Assembly (NCBI RefSeq): GCF_019710745.1
Contig: NZ_JAHKJW010000006.1
Span: 62,001-126,000, forward strand
Direction: 5' to 3'
DNA: 64,000 nt
Origin: Streptomyces beigongshangae
GTDB lineage: Bacteria; Actinomycetota; Actinomycetes; Streptomycetales; Streptomycetaceae
The position numbers were made by a program, and so were the translations under genes. Below the pieces are notes generated by a model that did not search any database, was not told where the DNA came from, and was given only the letters and a program-made list of their open reading frames with translations. Each line of letters opens with the position of its first letter. Position 1 is the first letter of the stretch. Shown here piece by piece: positions 1-8,407 of the stretch.

Positions 1-441
1 GAGCCCTTGGGGGCCGCCCGTGCCGCCCAGCGGCGCACCGAGGCGCACCTGAAGGTGCTGCGCGGCCTGGTCAGGCTCGGTCAGGAGCGGGCCGGTCAGG
101 GCAACAGCGAGGATCTGCGCTCGCTCGGCGGCTGGTTCCACGAGACGCTCGCGCAGGCCTCGGGCAGTCCGGCGCTGATCTCGACGCTCGGCCAGCTGCG
201 GCACAAGATCGCCTGGATGTACTCGGTCGAGGTGCTCGCGGACCCCACCGAGTCGTGGACCGAGCACGGTGCCATCGTGGACGCCGTCGCCCGCGGTGAC
301 AGTGACCGGGCCCGGTCGGTCACGGCGCTGCACACCGAGCGGACGACGGCCGCGCACCGGCCGCGCTTTCCCCGCGGGGACCGCGCCGAGCATGTGAGGA
401 CTTCGCAACATCCCGTAAACACGCCGGGACCGCGGTATTAA
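1..441 (+). CDS. GntR-family regulator, C-terminal (FCD) part, 5' truncated by window
   Basis: The reading frame is open from the first base to the TAA at 439-441, so only about 146 C-terminal residues are visible and the DNA-binding half lies outside the window. The helical sequence (HLKVLRGLVRLGQ, GGWFHETLAQASGSPAL, HGAIVDAVARGDSDRARSV) has the spacing of an FCD effector domain: the His of WFHETL and the late HGAIVDAVARGD segment are typical metal/ligand-site helices of FadR-type GntR repressors. The ligand and target genes cannot be told from this fragment. The tail after the last helix (ERTTAAHRPRFPRG) is low in structure. Confidence 0.7.
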   Translation, partial: EPLGAARAAQRRTEAHLKVLRGLVRLGQERAGQGNSEDLRSLGGWFHETLAQASGSPALISTLGQLRHKIAWMYSVEVLADPTESWTEHGAIVDAVARGDSDRARSVTALHTERTTAAHRPRFPRGDRAEHVRTSQHPVNTPGPRY

Positions 442-580
442 CAGGAGCGCCGTATACAAAGAGGGGTGTTCGGCGCCTTCCTATTTCTGCTGCCGCTTTT
501 CTTCGTGTGCCGTCACACTCCCTGGAATTTCCGCGCAGGCGTTATTCCTGCGCCCGGAAAGAAACTCCGACGGCAGACGA

Positions 581-619
581 CGGAGCCGCGTCGCCCGGGA
601 CGTGGGCGACGCGGCTCCG
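581..619 (-). terminator. Hairpin terminator downstream of ptsH
   Basis: A perfect 16-bp stem (CGGAGCCGCGTCGCCC paired with its complement, 7-nt loop) lies 19 bases after the ptsH stop on the minus strand. There is no strong U-tract, as is usual in Streptomyces. It sits between two genes that converge, so it could serve both. From 442 to 580 no gene is seen. Confidence 0.75.
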
Positions 620-638
620 CCGTACGCGGCGCGTACGG

Positions 639-920
639 TCAGACCGTCTCGGGGAGTTCGTCGAGACCCTCGGCGACCAGCTTCGCCAGTCGGTCGAGCG
701 CGGCGTCCGCGCCCTCGGCGTCGGAGGCCAGGACGACCTCCTCGCCGCCCTGGGCGCCCAGGCCGAGGACCGCGAGCATGGAAGCGGCGTTGACGGGGTT
801 GCCGTCCGCCTTGGCGATCGTCACCGGGACGCCGGAGGCCGTGGCGGCCCGGACGAAGATGGAGGCGGGGCGGGCGTGGAGGCCCTCGGCCCAGCCGACG
901 TTGACGCGGCGCTCAGCCAT
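639..920 (-). CDS. ptsH: HPr phosphocarrier protein of the PTS
   Basis: A 93-residue protein, the usual HPr length. HPr takes a phosphoryl group from PEP-phosphorylated enzyme I on His15 and passes it to EIIA proteins of sugar phosphotransferase systems in the cytoplasm. The active-site motif GLHARPAS places His at residue 15 exactly, followed by Arg17. The later NAASMLAVLGLGA stretch corresponds to the regulatory-serine helix (serine near residue 47), although actinobacteria generally lack HPr kinase. The ATG at 920 was chosen because the family starts directly with this strand. It is divergent from the acetyltransferase gene and is followed by a strong hairpin. Confidence 0.95.
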   Translation of the reverse strand: MAERRVNVGWAEGLHARPASIFVRAATASGVPVTIAKADGNPVNAASMLAVLGLGAQGGEEVVLASDAEGADAALDRLAKLVAEGLDELPETV

Positions 921-1133
921 GTGATGCTGCCCTTCAGGTCGCTCAAGGTTGTCTAGACCAGTCTTCCACATGTGGCGCGTACCCCGGGCGGGCGCCGCCC
1001 GGACCCGTACGCCGGTCGTGCGCCGGTCCGGCTCCCCAGCCTGCCCCGCGTCCCCGCGGTACGCGAGCCCGCGGCCCGCCCGCGCGGATCCGGCGCCCCG
1101 CCACCGTCCGGCCCGAGTCGTACCCTGGGCCCC

Positions 1134-4100
1134 ATGCAGACCCCGCCGGACCGGCACGAGTACCCCGCTCACTGGGAGGCCGACGTCGTCCTGCGCGACG
1201 GCGGCACCGCGCGCGTCCGGCCCATCACGGCCGACGACGCCGACCGCCTCGTCAGCTTCTACGAGCAGGTGTCGGACGAGTCGAAGTACTACCGCTTCTT
1301 CGCGCCGTACCCGCGCCTGTCCGCGAAGGACGTCCACCGCTTCACCCACCACGACTTCGTGGACCGTGTGGGCCTCACGGCCACCGTCGGGGGCGAGTTC
1401 ATCGCCACCGTGCGCTACGACCGCATCGACGCGCACGGCCTGCCCGCCTCCGCCCCCGCGGACGAGGCGGAGGTCGCCTTCCTCGTCCAGGACGCCCATC
1501 AGGGCCGCGGTGTGGCGTCCGCCCTGCTGGAGCACATCGCGGCCGTCGCCCGGGAGCGCGGCATCCGCCGTTTCGCCGCCGAGGTGCTGCCCGCGAACAA
1601 CAAGATGATCAAGGTGTTCACCGACGCGGGGTACCAGCAGAAGCGCAGTTTCGAGGACGGTGTCGTACGCCTGGAGTTCGGTCTGGAGCCCACCGACCGC
1701 TCGCTCGCCGTACAGCGCGCCCGGGAGCAGCGGGCCGAGGCGCGTTCCGTGGCCCGGCTCCTCGCGCCCGGTTCCGTCGCGGTCGTCGGGGTGGGCCGCA
1801 CGCCCGGAGGGGTGGGACGCAGTGTCCTGGAGAACCTGCGCGACGCGGGGTTCACCGGACGTCTGCACGCCGTGAACGGAGCGCTCCGGGAGAAGGAGGA
1901 GGAGATCGCCGGCGTTCCGGCCCACCGTTCCGTACGGGACATCGCCGGACCCGTCGACCTCGCCGTCGTCGCCGTTCCGGCCGAGCACGTCCCCGGGGCC
2001 GTCGCGGAGTGCGGTGCGCACGGGGTGCGGGGGCTCGTCGTGGTCTCCGCCGGGTACGCCGAGAGCGGCCCGGAGGGCAGGGAGCGCCAGCGTGAACTCG
2101 TGCGCCAGGTGCGTACGTACGGAATGCGTCTCATCGGGCCGAACGCCTTCGGGGTCATCAACACCTCCCCGCGGACCCGGCTCAACGCCTCCCTCGCGCC
2201 GGAGATGCCGCGTACCGGGCGCATCGGCCTGTTCGCCCAGTCCGGGGCCATCGGCATCGCGCTGCTGTCGCGGCTGCACCGGCGCGGCGGCGGGGTCACG
2301 GGCGTGACGGGCGTGTCGACCTTCGTCTCCTCGGGCAACCGCGCGGACGTGTCCGGCAACGACGTCCTCCAGTACTGGTACGACGACCCGGACACCGACG
2401 TCGCGCTCATGTACCTCGAATCGATCGGCAACCCGCGGAAGTTCACCCGCCTCGCCCGGCGCACCGCGGCGGCCAAGCCGCTGGTCGTCGTCCAGGGCGC
2501 ACGGTACGGCGGGGCCGCGCCCCAGGGGCATGCCGTACGGGCCACCCGGCTGCCCCACGCCACGGTGTCCGCCCTGCTGCGGCAGGCCGGGGTCATCCGG
2601 GTGGACACGATCACCGAACTGGTCGACGCGGGGCTGCTGCTGGCGCGCCAGCCCCTGCCCGCCGGCCCGAACGTGGCGATCCTGGGGAACTCCGAATCGC
2701 TGGGACTGCTGACGTACGACGCGTGTCTCGCCCAGGGGCTGCGGCCGCTGCCGCCGCGCGACCTGACGACGGACGCCTCGGCCGAGGACTTCCGCGCCGC
2801 GCTGGCGCACGCGCTGGCCGACGACGGCTGTGACGCCGTCGTGGTCACCGCGATCCCGGCGGTGGGGGAGCGGTCCGCCGCGGACGCCGCGCTGGCGCAG
2901 GCCCTCCGCTCGGCCTCGGCCGCGGCTCCCGGCAAGCCGGTCCTCGTGGTCCACGTGGAGCTGGGCGGCCTCGCGGAGGCACTGTCGGCGGCCACCAGCA
3001 CCGCACCGCAGACGGCTCCCACGCCCCCGGTGGCCCTCAAGACCCCGGTGGCCCCCGGAACCTCAGCGGCCCCCGCGGTCCCCGCAGCCCCTGCGGACGA
3101 GGCCGTCGACAGCGCTCACCCGATCACCGGCCGTCCGGCCACCGGCCGTCCGTCAGTCGACCCTTCACCCACCGACCGCCCGAGCGCCGTGCCGCGGCAC
3201 ACTCCGCCCGGGAGCTCGGAGGTGGACGGCCCGGAGCCGGAGGGCCCGGGGCCGGAGGGCGCCGCGGCGGGGAGCACCGGGACCGCCTCCCGGCTCATCC
3301 CGGCCTACCCCGCCGCCGAGCGGGCCGTCCGCGCGCTCGCGGAAGCCGTCAGGTACGGCCAGTGGCGGCGCGAGGCCGCCGACACCGGCAGGGTGCCCGA
3401 GTACGAGGACATCGACGAGAAGGGCGCCGCCGGACAGATCGCCCGCCTCCTGACCGGCGAGGACCGCGAGGGCGCTGGGGACCGCGAGGACAGTGGGGGC
3501 AGCGAGGACAGTGGGGACAGCGGGCTCGCCCTCGGTCCCGACGACACCTGCGCCCTGCTCGCCCGTTACGGCGTCCACGTCCGCCGCGCCCTCCCCGCGC
3601 CCACGCCCGGGGAAGCCGTGGCGGCCGCGCGGCGCCTCGGCTTCCCCGTGGTGCTGAAGACCACCGCCCCGCACCTGCGGCACCGCGCCGACCTGGGCGG
3701 CGTCCGGCTGGACCTGGCGGACGAGGAGCAACTGCGGAGGGCGTACGCCGAGTTGACCGGCCTCTTCGGGGAGCCCGGGGAACTGCGTCCGGTGGTGCAG
3801 GCGATGGCGCCGCGCGGAGTCGACACGGTCGTCCGCGCCGTCGTCGACCCGGCGGCCGGGGCCGTGCTCTCCTTCGGGCTGGCGGGAGCGCCGTCGGAAC
3901 TGCTCGGGGACACCGCGCACCGGCTGATTCCGGTCACCGACCGCGACGCGGCCTCCCTGGTCCGGTCCATCCGGACCGCGCCGCTCCTCTTCGGCTGGCG
4001 GGGCTCGGCCCCGGCGGACGTCACGGCGCTGGAGGAACTGCTGACGCGTCTGTCACGCCTTGTCGACGACCACCCGGAGGTCGTCTCCGTCGCCCTGGAG

Positions 4101-4208
4101 CCCGTCGTCGTCGCCCCGCGCGGACTGAGCGTGCTCGGTGCCTCCGTGCGGCTCGCGCCGCCGCCCGCCCGCGACGACCTCGGCCCCCGCACGCTCCCGG
4201 TCTACTGA
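1134..4208 (+). CDS. GNAT-acyl-CoA synthetase (ADP-forming)-like fusion, probable protein lysine acetyltransferase (PatA-like)
   Basis: A 1,024-residue multidomain protein. Residues about 18-185 are a GNAT acetyltransferase (acetyl-CoA loop QGRGVAS near 122). A CoA-binding Rossmann domain follows (VAVVGVGRTPGGVGRSVLENL, near 215), then succinyl-CoA-ligase-like flavodoxin domains (GLFAQSGAIGIALLSRL). A proline/alanine-rich linker of roughly 100 residues comes next, then an acidic Gly/Ser patch and a C-terminal ATP-grasp domain (RLGFPVVLKTTAP). Proteins with the GNAT domain at the N terminus of an NDP-forming synthetase-like chain are known from Streptomyces lividans, where PatA acetylates and inactivates acyl-CoA synthetases. 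That function is inferred here by family. ATG 1134 was chosen because the domain begins soon after it; the open frame extends further upstream without domain support. Confidence 0.85.
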   Translation: MQTPPDRHEYPAHWEADVVLRDGGTARVRPITADDADRLVSFYEQVSDESKYYRFFAPYPRLSAKDVHRFTHHDFVDRVGLTATVGGEFIATVRYDRIDAHGLPASAPADEAEVAFLVQDAHQGRGVASALLEHIAAVARERGIRRFAAEVLPANNKMIKVFTDAGYQQKRSFEDGVVRLEFGLEPTDRSLAVQRAREQRAEARSVARLLAPGSVAVVGVGRTPGGVGRSVLENLRDAGFTGRLHAVNGALREKEEEIAGVPAHRSVRDIAGPVDLAVVAVPAEHVPGAVAECGAHGVRGLVVVSAGYAESGPEGRERQRELVRQVRTYGMRLIGPNAFGVINTSPRTRLNASLAPEMPRTGRIGLFAQSGAIGIALLSRLHRRGGGVTGVTGVSTFVSSGNRADVSGNDVLQYWYDDPDTDVALMYLESIGNPRKFTRLARRTAAAKPLVVVQGARYGGAAPQGHAVRATRLPHATVSALLRQAGVIRVDTITELVDAGLLLARQPLPAGPNVAILGNSESLGLLTYDACLAQGLRPLPPRDLTTDASAEDFRAALAHALADDGCDAVVVTAIPAVGERSAADAALAQALRSASAAAPGKPVLVVHVELGGLAEALSAATSTAPQTAPTPPVALKTPVAPGTSAAPAVPAAPADEAVDSAHPITGRPATGRPSVDPSPTDRPSAVPRHTPPGSSEVDGPEPEGPGPEGAAAGSTGTASRLIPAYPAAERAVRALAEAVRYGQWRREAADTGRVPEYEDIDEKGAAGQIARLLTGEDREGAGDREDSGGSEDSGDSGLALGPDDTCALLARYGVHVRRALPAPTPGEAVAAARRLGFPVVLKTTAPHLRHRADLGGVRLDLADEEQLRRAYAELTGLFGEPGELRPVVQAMAPRGVDTVVRAVVDPAAGAVLSFGLAGAPSELLGDTAHRLIPVTDRDAASLVRSIRTAPLLFGWRGSAPADVTALEELLTRLSRLVDDHPEVVSVALEPVVVAPRGLSVLGASVRLAPPPARDDLGPRTLPVY

Positions 4209-4249
4209 GCGGTCCCTCGCAGTCGGTGCGCCCCCGTAGGATGGACATC

Positions 4250-4837
4250 ATGGCCAAGACCAGTACGACGACCCAGGGGCTGCGAGCGGCGATCGAGCGC
4301 AGCGGCTACTACCCGGCCCTCGTGGCCGAGGCGGTGGAGGCCGCTGTGGGCGGCGAGCCCATCCGGTCGTATCTGGTCCACCAGGAGACGACGTTCGACG
4401 CCAACGAGGTGCGCCGGCACGTGACGGTGCTCGTCCTCACCGGCAACCGCTTCATCGTGAGCCACACCGACGAGCAGGCGGCGGACAGCACGTCGCCGAC
4501 GCCGTACGCGACCACCTCGACCGAGTCCGTGAAGCTCGGCCGGATCTCGTCGGTCGTGCTCAGCCGGGTCGTGGCGAACCCGGAGAAGTACGTCGTGGGG
4601 ACGCCCCCGCGCGAGGTCGTCCTGACCATCGGCTGGGGCGCGGTGTCCCGCATCGACCTGGAGCCCGCGGCGTGCGGCGACCCCAACTGCGAGGCGGACC
4701 ACGGCTACACCGGCAGCTCGACGGCGGACGACCTGAGCCTGCGCGTCAGCGAGGCCGGTGACGGCCCGGACGCCGTGCGCCAGACCCTCGCCTTCGCCCA
4801 GTCGCTCTCCGAGGCGACCGCGGACGTCACCCGCTGA
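4250..4837 (+). CDS. DUF5998 family conserved protein
   Basis: A 195-residue cytoplasmic protein with no signal peptide or membrane segment. It matches a conserved actinobacterial family of unknown function. Visible features are a beta-rich core (HVTVLVLTGNRFIVSHTDE, VVLSRVVANPEKYVVG) and a Cys/His-containing turn CGDPNCEADHGY near the C terminus that could hold a metal. Two in-frame ATGs lie at 4241 and 4250. The second is favoured because GTAGGA lies at a normal distance from it and on top of the first. Its TGA overlaps the ATG of the next gene by one base (TGATG), so the two are probably translationally coupled. Confidence 0.85.
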   Translation: MAKTSTTTQGLRAAIERSGYYPALVAEAVEAAVGGEPIRSYLVHQETTFDANEVRRHVTVLVLTGNRFIVSHTDEQAADSTSPTPYATTSTESVKLGRISSVVLSRVVANPEKYVVGTPPREVVLTIGWGAVSRIDLEPAACGDPNCEADHGYTGSSTADDLSLRVSEAGDGPDAVRQTLAFAQSLSEATADVTR

Positions 4838-6024
4838 TGGCCCAGCACGCCTGGGACGACCCGGAACCGCTCGCCGTCGGCTCCGCGCCCGTCCCCGAGT
4901 ACGGAGCCGGTTCGCTCGCCGACCTGCTGCCCACCCTGGCCGCGGGCATGGGCGTACCGGACATGGCCGCCCCGCTCGCGGAACTGGCCCCGGCCGACCG
5001 GAACTGCGTCTTCCTGATCGACGGCCTCGGCTGGGAGCAGCTGAGGGCGCACCCGGACGAGGCCCCCTTCATGAGCTCCCTGCTGGGCAGCTCGCGCGGC
5101 GGCACCGGCCGGCCGATCACGGCGGGCTACCCCTCGACCACCGCCACCTCGCTGGCCTCGGTCGGCACCGGGCTGCCGCCGGGGGCCCACGGGCTGCCCG
5201 GCTACACCGTGCGCAACCCCGAGACCGGCGAGCTGATGAACCAGCTCCGCTGGCTCCCCTGGACCAAGCCGGGCGTGTGGCAGCCGTACCCCACGGTGTT
5301 CCAGCTGGCCGACGCGGCGGGCGTGCACACGGCCCAGGTGTCGTCACCGCACTTCCAGAACACCCCGCTGACCAAGGTCGCGCTCAGCGGCGGGACGTTC
5401 CACGGACGGCTGACCGGCGAGGACCGCATGGACATGGCGGCCGAGCAACTGGCCGCGGGCGACCGCTCGCTGGTCTACACGTACTACGCCGAGGTGGACG
5501 GCAACGGCCACCGCTTCGGGATCGACTCCGACGCCTGGCGCGGCCAGCTCATGTATGTGGACCGGCTGGTCCAGCGCCTGGCCGAGCAACTGCCGCCGCG
5601 CGCCGCCCTGTACGTCACCGCCGACCACGGCATGATCGACGTCCCCTTCGGCGAGCGGCACCGGATCGACTTCGACGAGGACTGGGAGCTGCGCGCGGGC
5701 GTCGCCCTGCTCGGCGGCGAGGGCCGGGCCCGGCACGTCTACGCGGTCCGGGGCGCCGAGTCGGACGTGCTGACCTGCTGGCGCGAGGTGCTCGGCGAGC
5801 AGTTCTGGGTGGCCTCGCGCGACGAGGCGATCGCGGCGGGCTGGTTCGGACCGCACATCGACGAGCGGGTGTACGCGCGCATCGGCGACGTGATCGCGGC
5901 CGCCCGCGACGACGTGCTGATCATCGCGTCCGAGCGGGAGCCCAAGGAGTCGGAGATGGTCGGCAACCACGGCTCGATGACTCCGGCGGAACAGCACGTC
6001 CCGCTGCTGGAAGTACGTTCCTGA
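4837..6024 (+). CDS. Alkaline-phosphatase-superfamily nucleotide pyrophosphatase/phosphodiesterase
   Basis: A 395-residue protein of the type I phosphodiesterase/nucleotide pyrophosphatase branch of the alkaline phosphatase superfamily. The two-zinc site is recognisable: Asp62 in CVFLIDGLGW, the nucleophile threonine in GYPSTTATSLASVGTG (about 101-102), a D..H pair in EVDGNGHRFG, DH in YVTADHGMID, and His in GNHGSMTP near the end. No signal peptide is present, so it is predicted cytoplasmic and the substrate is unknown. It is translationally coupled to the DUF5998 gene. Thymidine kinase follows 94 bases downstream, which suggests but does not prove a nucleotide-related role. Confidence 0.88.
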   Translation: MAQHAWDDPEPLAVGSAPVPEYGAGSLADLLPTLAAGMGVPDMAAPLAELAPADRNCVFLIDGLGWEQLRAHPDEAPFMSSLLGSSRGGTGRPITAGYPSTTATSLASVGTGLPPGAHGLPGYTVRNPETGELMNQLRWLPWTKPGVWQPYPTVFQLADAAGVHTAQVSSPHFQNTPLTKVALSGGTFHGRLTGEDRMDMAAEQLAAGDRSLVYTYYAEVDGNGHRFGIDSDAWRGQLMYVDRLVQRLAEQLPPRAALYVTADHGMIDVPFGERHRIDFDEDWELRAGVALLGGEGRARHVYAVRGAESDVLTCWREVLGEQFWVASRDEAIAAGWFGPHIDERVYARIGDVIAAARDDVLIIASEREPKESEMVGNHGSMTPAEQHVPLLEVRS

Positions 6025-6118
6025 CAGTCCCCCGTCCCCCTCTCGTCTCCCGTGGCCCCTCCTCGTCCCACACCCCCCGTCCCCCGAGCCGCTCTCGCCG
6101 AAAGGTGCTCACCCCGCC

Positions 6119-6766
6119 ATGCCCGAGCTGGTCTTCTTCTCCGGAACCATGGACTGCGGGAAGTCGACGCTGGCTCTGCAGATCGAGCACAACCGCTCGG
6201 CCCGCGGTCTGCAGGGCATCATCTTCACCCGGGACGACCGCGCGGGCGAGGGCAAGCTGTCCTCCCGCCTCGGCCTGGTCACGGACGCGGTGGAGGTCGG
6301 GGACGACCAGGACGTGTACGCGTACCTCGTCGACCACCTCTCGCGGGGCGGCCGGGCGGACTACGTCATCGCCGACGAGGCGCAGTTCCTCGCCCCCGAG
6401 CAGATCGACCAGCTCGCCCGTGTGGTCGACGACCTGGACATCGACGTCTTCGCCTTCGGCATCACCACCGACTTCCGCTCCAAGCTCTTCCCGGGCTCCC
6501 AGCGCCTCGTCGAACTCGCGGACCGCGTCGAGGTCCTCCAGGTCGAGGCCCTCTGCTGGTGCGGTGCCCGCGCCACCCACAACGCCCGCACCATAGGCGG
6601 CCGGATGGTCCTGGAGGGCGCCCAGGTCGTCGTCGGCGACGTCGGCCAGCCGGAGGACATCGGCTACGAGGTGCTGTGCCGCCGTCACCACCGCCGCAGG
6701 ATGACCAGCGCGTCGGTGCGGGCGGGCGCGCTGTCGCCGGACGTCCTGCCGGTCGTGCCCGGTTGA
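6119..6766 (+). CDS. tdk: Thymidine kinase
   Basis: A 215-residue type II thymidine kinase, which phosphorylates thymidine to dTMP in salvage. It has the P-loop GTMDCGKST at residues 9-17, the DEAQF motif (VIADEAQFL, near 83) that holds magnesium and the catalytic base, and a zinc-lasso signature made by the CWC pair (LCWCGARATHN) with the later CRRHH cysteine. The C-terminal extension (GALSPDVLPVVPG) is typical of actinobacterial forms. ATG 6119 starts right at the P-loop strand as in the family. Confidence 0.95.
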   Translation: MPELVFFSGTMDCGKSTLALQIEHNRSARGLQGIIFTRDDRAGEGKLSSRLGLVTDAVEVGDDQDVYAYLVDHLSRGGRADYVIADEAQFLAPEQIDQLARVVDDLDIDVFAFGITTDFRSKLFPGSQRLVELADRVEVLQVEALCWCGARATHNARTIGGRMVLEGAQVVVGDVGQPEDIGYEVLCRRHHRRRMTSASVRAGALSPDVLPVVPG

Positions 6767-6799
6767 GGTCGGGACCGGCCGTCGCCGCGGCCCGTGCCG

Positions 6800-8401
6800 T
6801 CAGGCGGGGCAGGCACTCGTGGAGCTGCCACGGTAGGTCCGGTACAGGGGACGGGACTTCTTGTCGTCGACGGGGTACTCGACGACGGGCACCGGTTTGC
6901 ACACGGCCCACTGGTCGTTCCTGCCCGGACCCTCGAAGCCGTAGGACCCCGCGGCGCCGACCAGGCAGTTGTTGATGCTGCACGAGTCACCGGCGATGCT
7001 CGGGAGGATGAGCGTGTTGTACACGTCGTCCTTGGTGGGGACGGGCAGGGCGTTCGAGGTGCTCCCGTCGCCCTGCTCCAGTTCCGTGACGGTGCGGTCC
7101 ACGGCGTTGGTGAGCAGCGCGAAGGCGTCGTGGTACATGACGGCGTAACCGTCGTCGAGCGGTTTGCCGCCCAGGCCGTGCTTCTTGACCTCCTCGAAGA
7201 GGTCGAGGAAGGGGCCGAGTCCCTTTCCGGGCTTCCGCTTCCCGTTCCACCAGGCGGGGTCGACGGAGGACGCGTTGACGATCATGGCTTTCGCCTCCTC
7301 CAGCCTCCGGGTGAGCGCCTCGGTGGTGAGGGTGGGCTCCAGACCGATGCCGATCTTCAGGATGCGCAGCTTCGCGGTGCGCTCGCAGGAGCCCTTCGCG
7401 GCCAGCTGCTCGATGAAGGCGGGCAGGTCCTGGTCGCGGCCGGCGAAGAAGACGATGTCGGACTTCTCCTGGCAGATCTTCTGGGCGGCGTCGCTGTACC
7501 GCTGGGGGACGCCCTGGCCGGTTCCGGACGAGCCGACGAAGTTCGAGCTGTGCGCGGCCAGGTCGTACCTTCCGTCGAAGTGCTTCATGAAGACGCTGCG
7601 CAGGTTCTGCGAGTAGACGTCCTGCTTGCGGTTGTCCCAGACCAGGAACCCCTTCTGCCGCGCCGGCCGGTCGTCCAGGTAGAGCTTGAGGGCGCGGGTG
7701 AACTCGTCGTTGTTGGGCGAGGTCTTGAAGAAGTACGGGGAGTTCATGGTGGACGCGGTGATGACGGGACCCACGGTGGGAATCTTGCGCGCGCTGAGCG
7801 CGGCGATGGCCTCCCGTGTCTCCGGCGTGCTGCTCGGGATGCCGGACACGCCGACCAGCGGGGCCTCGGTGTCCTCGGCCAGCTCCGCCAGCCGCGTGAC
7901 GACGGGTTCCCAGGCGTCGAGGTTCCGGCCGTCGGGGGCGAGCAGCAGCTGGAAGCGCGGTCCGCCGAAGCGGTTGGCCTGCCGCTGGGCGACCAGCGCA
8001 CCGGCGAGTCCGCGGCGGATCATGTCCGTCGTCATCGCGCTGTGCTCGTCCGAGGTGAACGGCATCATCAGCGCGATCCGCACGTACGGGATCTCGGGAC
8101 CGCTCGGCGGGTCCTCCCAGCCCCGCTTCACCCGGGCGTTCTCCTCCGCCACCGCCTCGACGAGACTCGCGATGCCGGGGTCCGCCTCGAAGGAGTACTC
8201 GGTGACGCCCACGCAGTCCCCGTTGACCTCCCGCAGGTCGTCACCGCACTTGCCGGGGCCCCGCGCGGCGCCGACGACGACGGTGACCGCAACGACGAGC
8301 AGCACGCCGAACCCGAGGGCGGCCGTCCACTCGACCGGACCCCACTCGCGGGGCCGGCGACGGAGCGGCCGACGACGTGGACGCAACAGACGGACCATCA
8401 T
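6800..8401 (-). CDS. Membrane-anchored periplasmic-binding-like protein (type I fold)
   Basis: A 533-residue protein. An Arg-rich cytoplasmic tail (residues 1-20) precedes one transmembrane helix at about 24-44, and the rest is predicted outside. The outer part resembles a type I periplasmic ligand-binding fold (branched-chain amino acid/receptor type): VRIALMMPFT, RRGLAGALVAQRQAN, PLVGVSGIPSSTPETREAIAALSARKIPTVGP and GFLVWDNRKQDVYSQNLRSVF. It has several cysteines (KCGDDL, GDCVG, KICQEKS, KGSCERT, DSCSINNCL). No permease gene is nearby. It lies six bases after a STAND-like ATPase gene on the same strand, so the two are almost certainly one transcript. I infer an extracellular sensor feeding the ATPase; this is untested. 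A second in-frame ATG directly follows the first. Confidence 0.75.
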   Translation of the reverse strand: MMVRLLRPRRRPLRRRPREWGPVEWTAALGFGVLLVVAVTVVVGAARGPGKCGDDLREVNGDCVGVTEYSFEADPGIASLVEAVAEENARVKRGWEDPPSGPEIPYVRIALMMPFTSDEHSAMTTDMIRRGLAGALVAQRQANRFGGPRFQLLLAPDGRNLDAWEPVVTRLAELAEDTEAPLVGVSGIPSSTPETREAIAALSARKIPTVGPVITASTMNSPYFFKTSPNNDEFTRALKLYLDDRPARQKGFLVWDNRKQDVYSQNLRSVFMKHFDGRYDLAAHSSNFVGSSGTGQGVPQRYSDAAQKICQEKSDIVFFAGRDQDLPAFIEQLAAKGSCERTAKLRILKIGIGLEPTLTTEALTRRLEEAKAMIVNASSVDPAWWNGKRKPGKGLGPFLDLFEEVKKHGLGGKPLDDGYAVMYHDAFALLTNAVDRTVTELEQGDGSTSNALPVPTKDDVYNTLILPSIAGDSCSINNCLVGAAGSYGFEGPGRNDQWAVCKPVPVVEYPVDDKKSRPLYRTYRGSSTSACPA

Positions 8402-8407
8402 GTCCTC

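Noticed and set aside
639..2954. Very long minus-strand frame opposite the acetyltransferase gene
   Set aside because: Only its last 93 codons are HPr. The rest is the complement of the acetyltransferase gene with the Arg/Gly-rich composition of a GC shadow.
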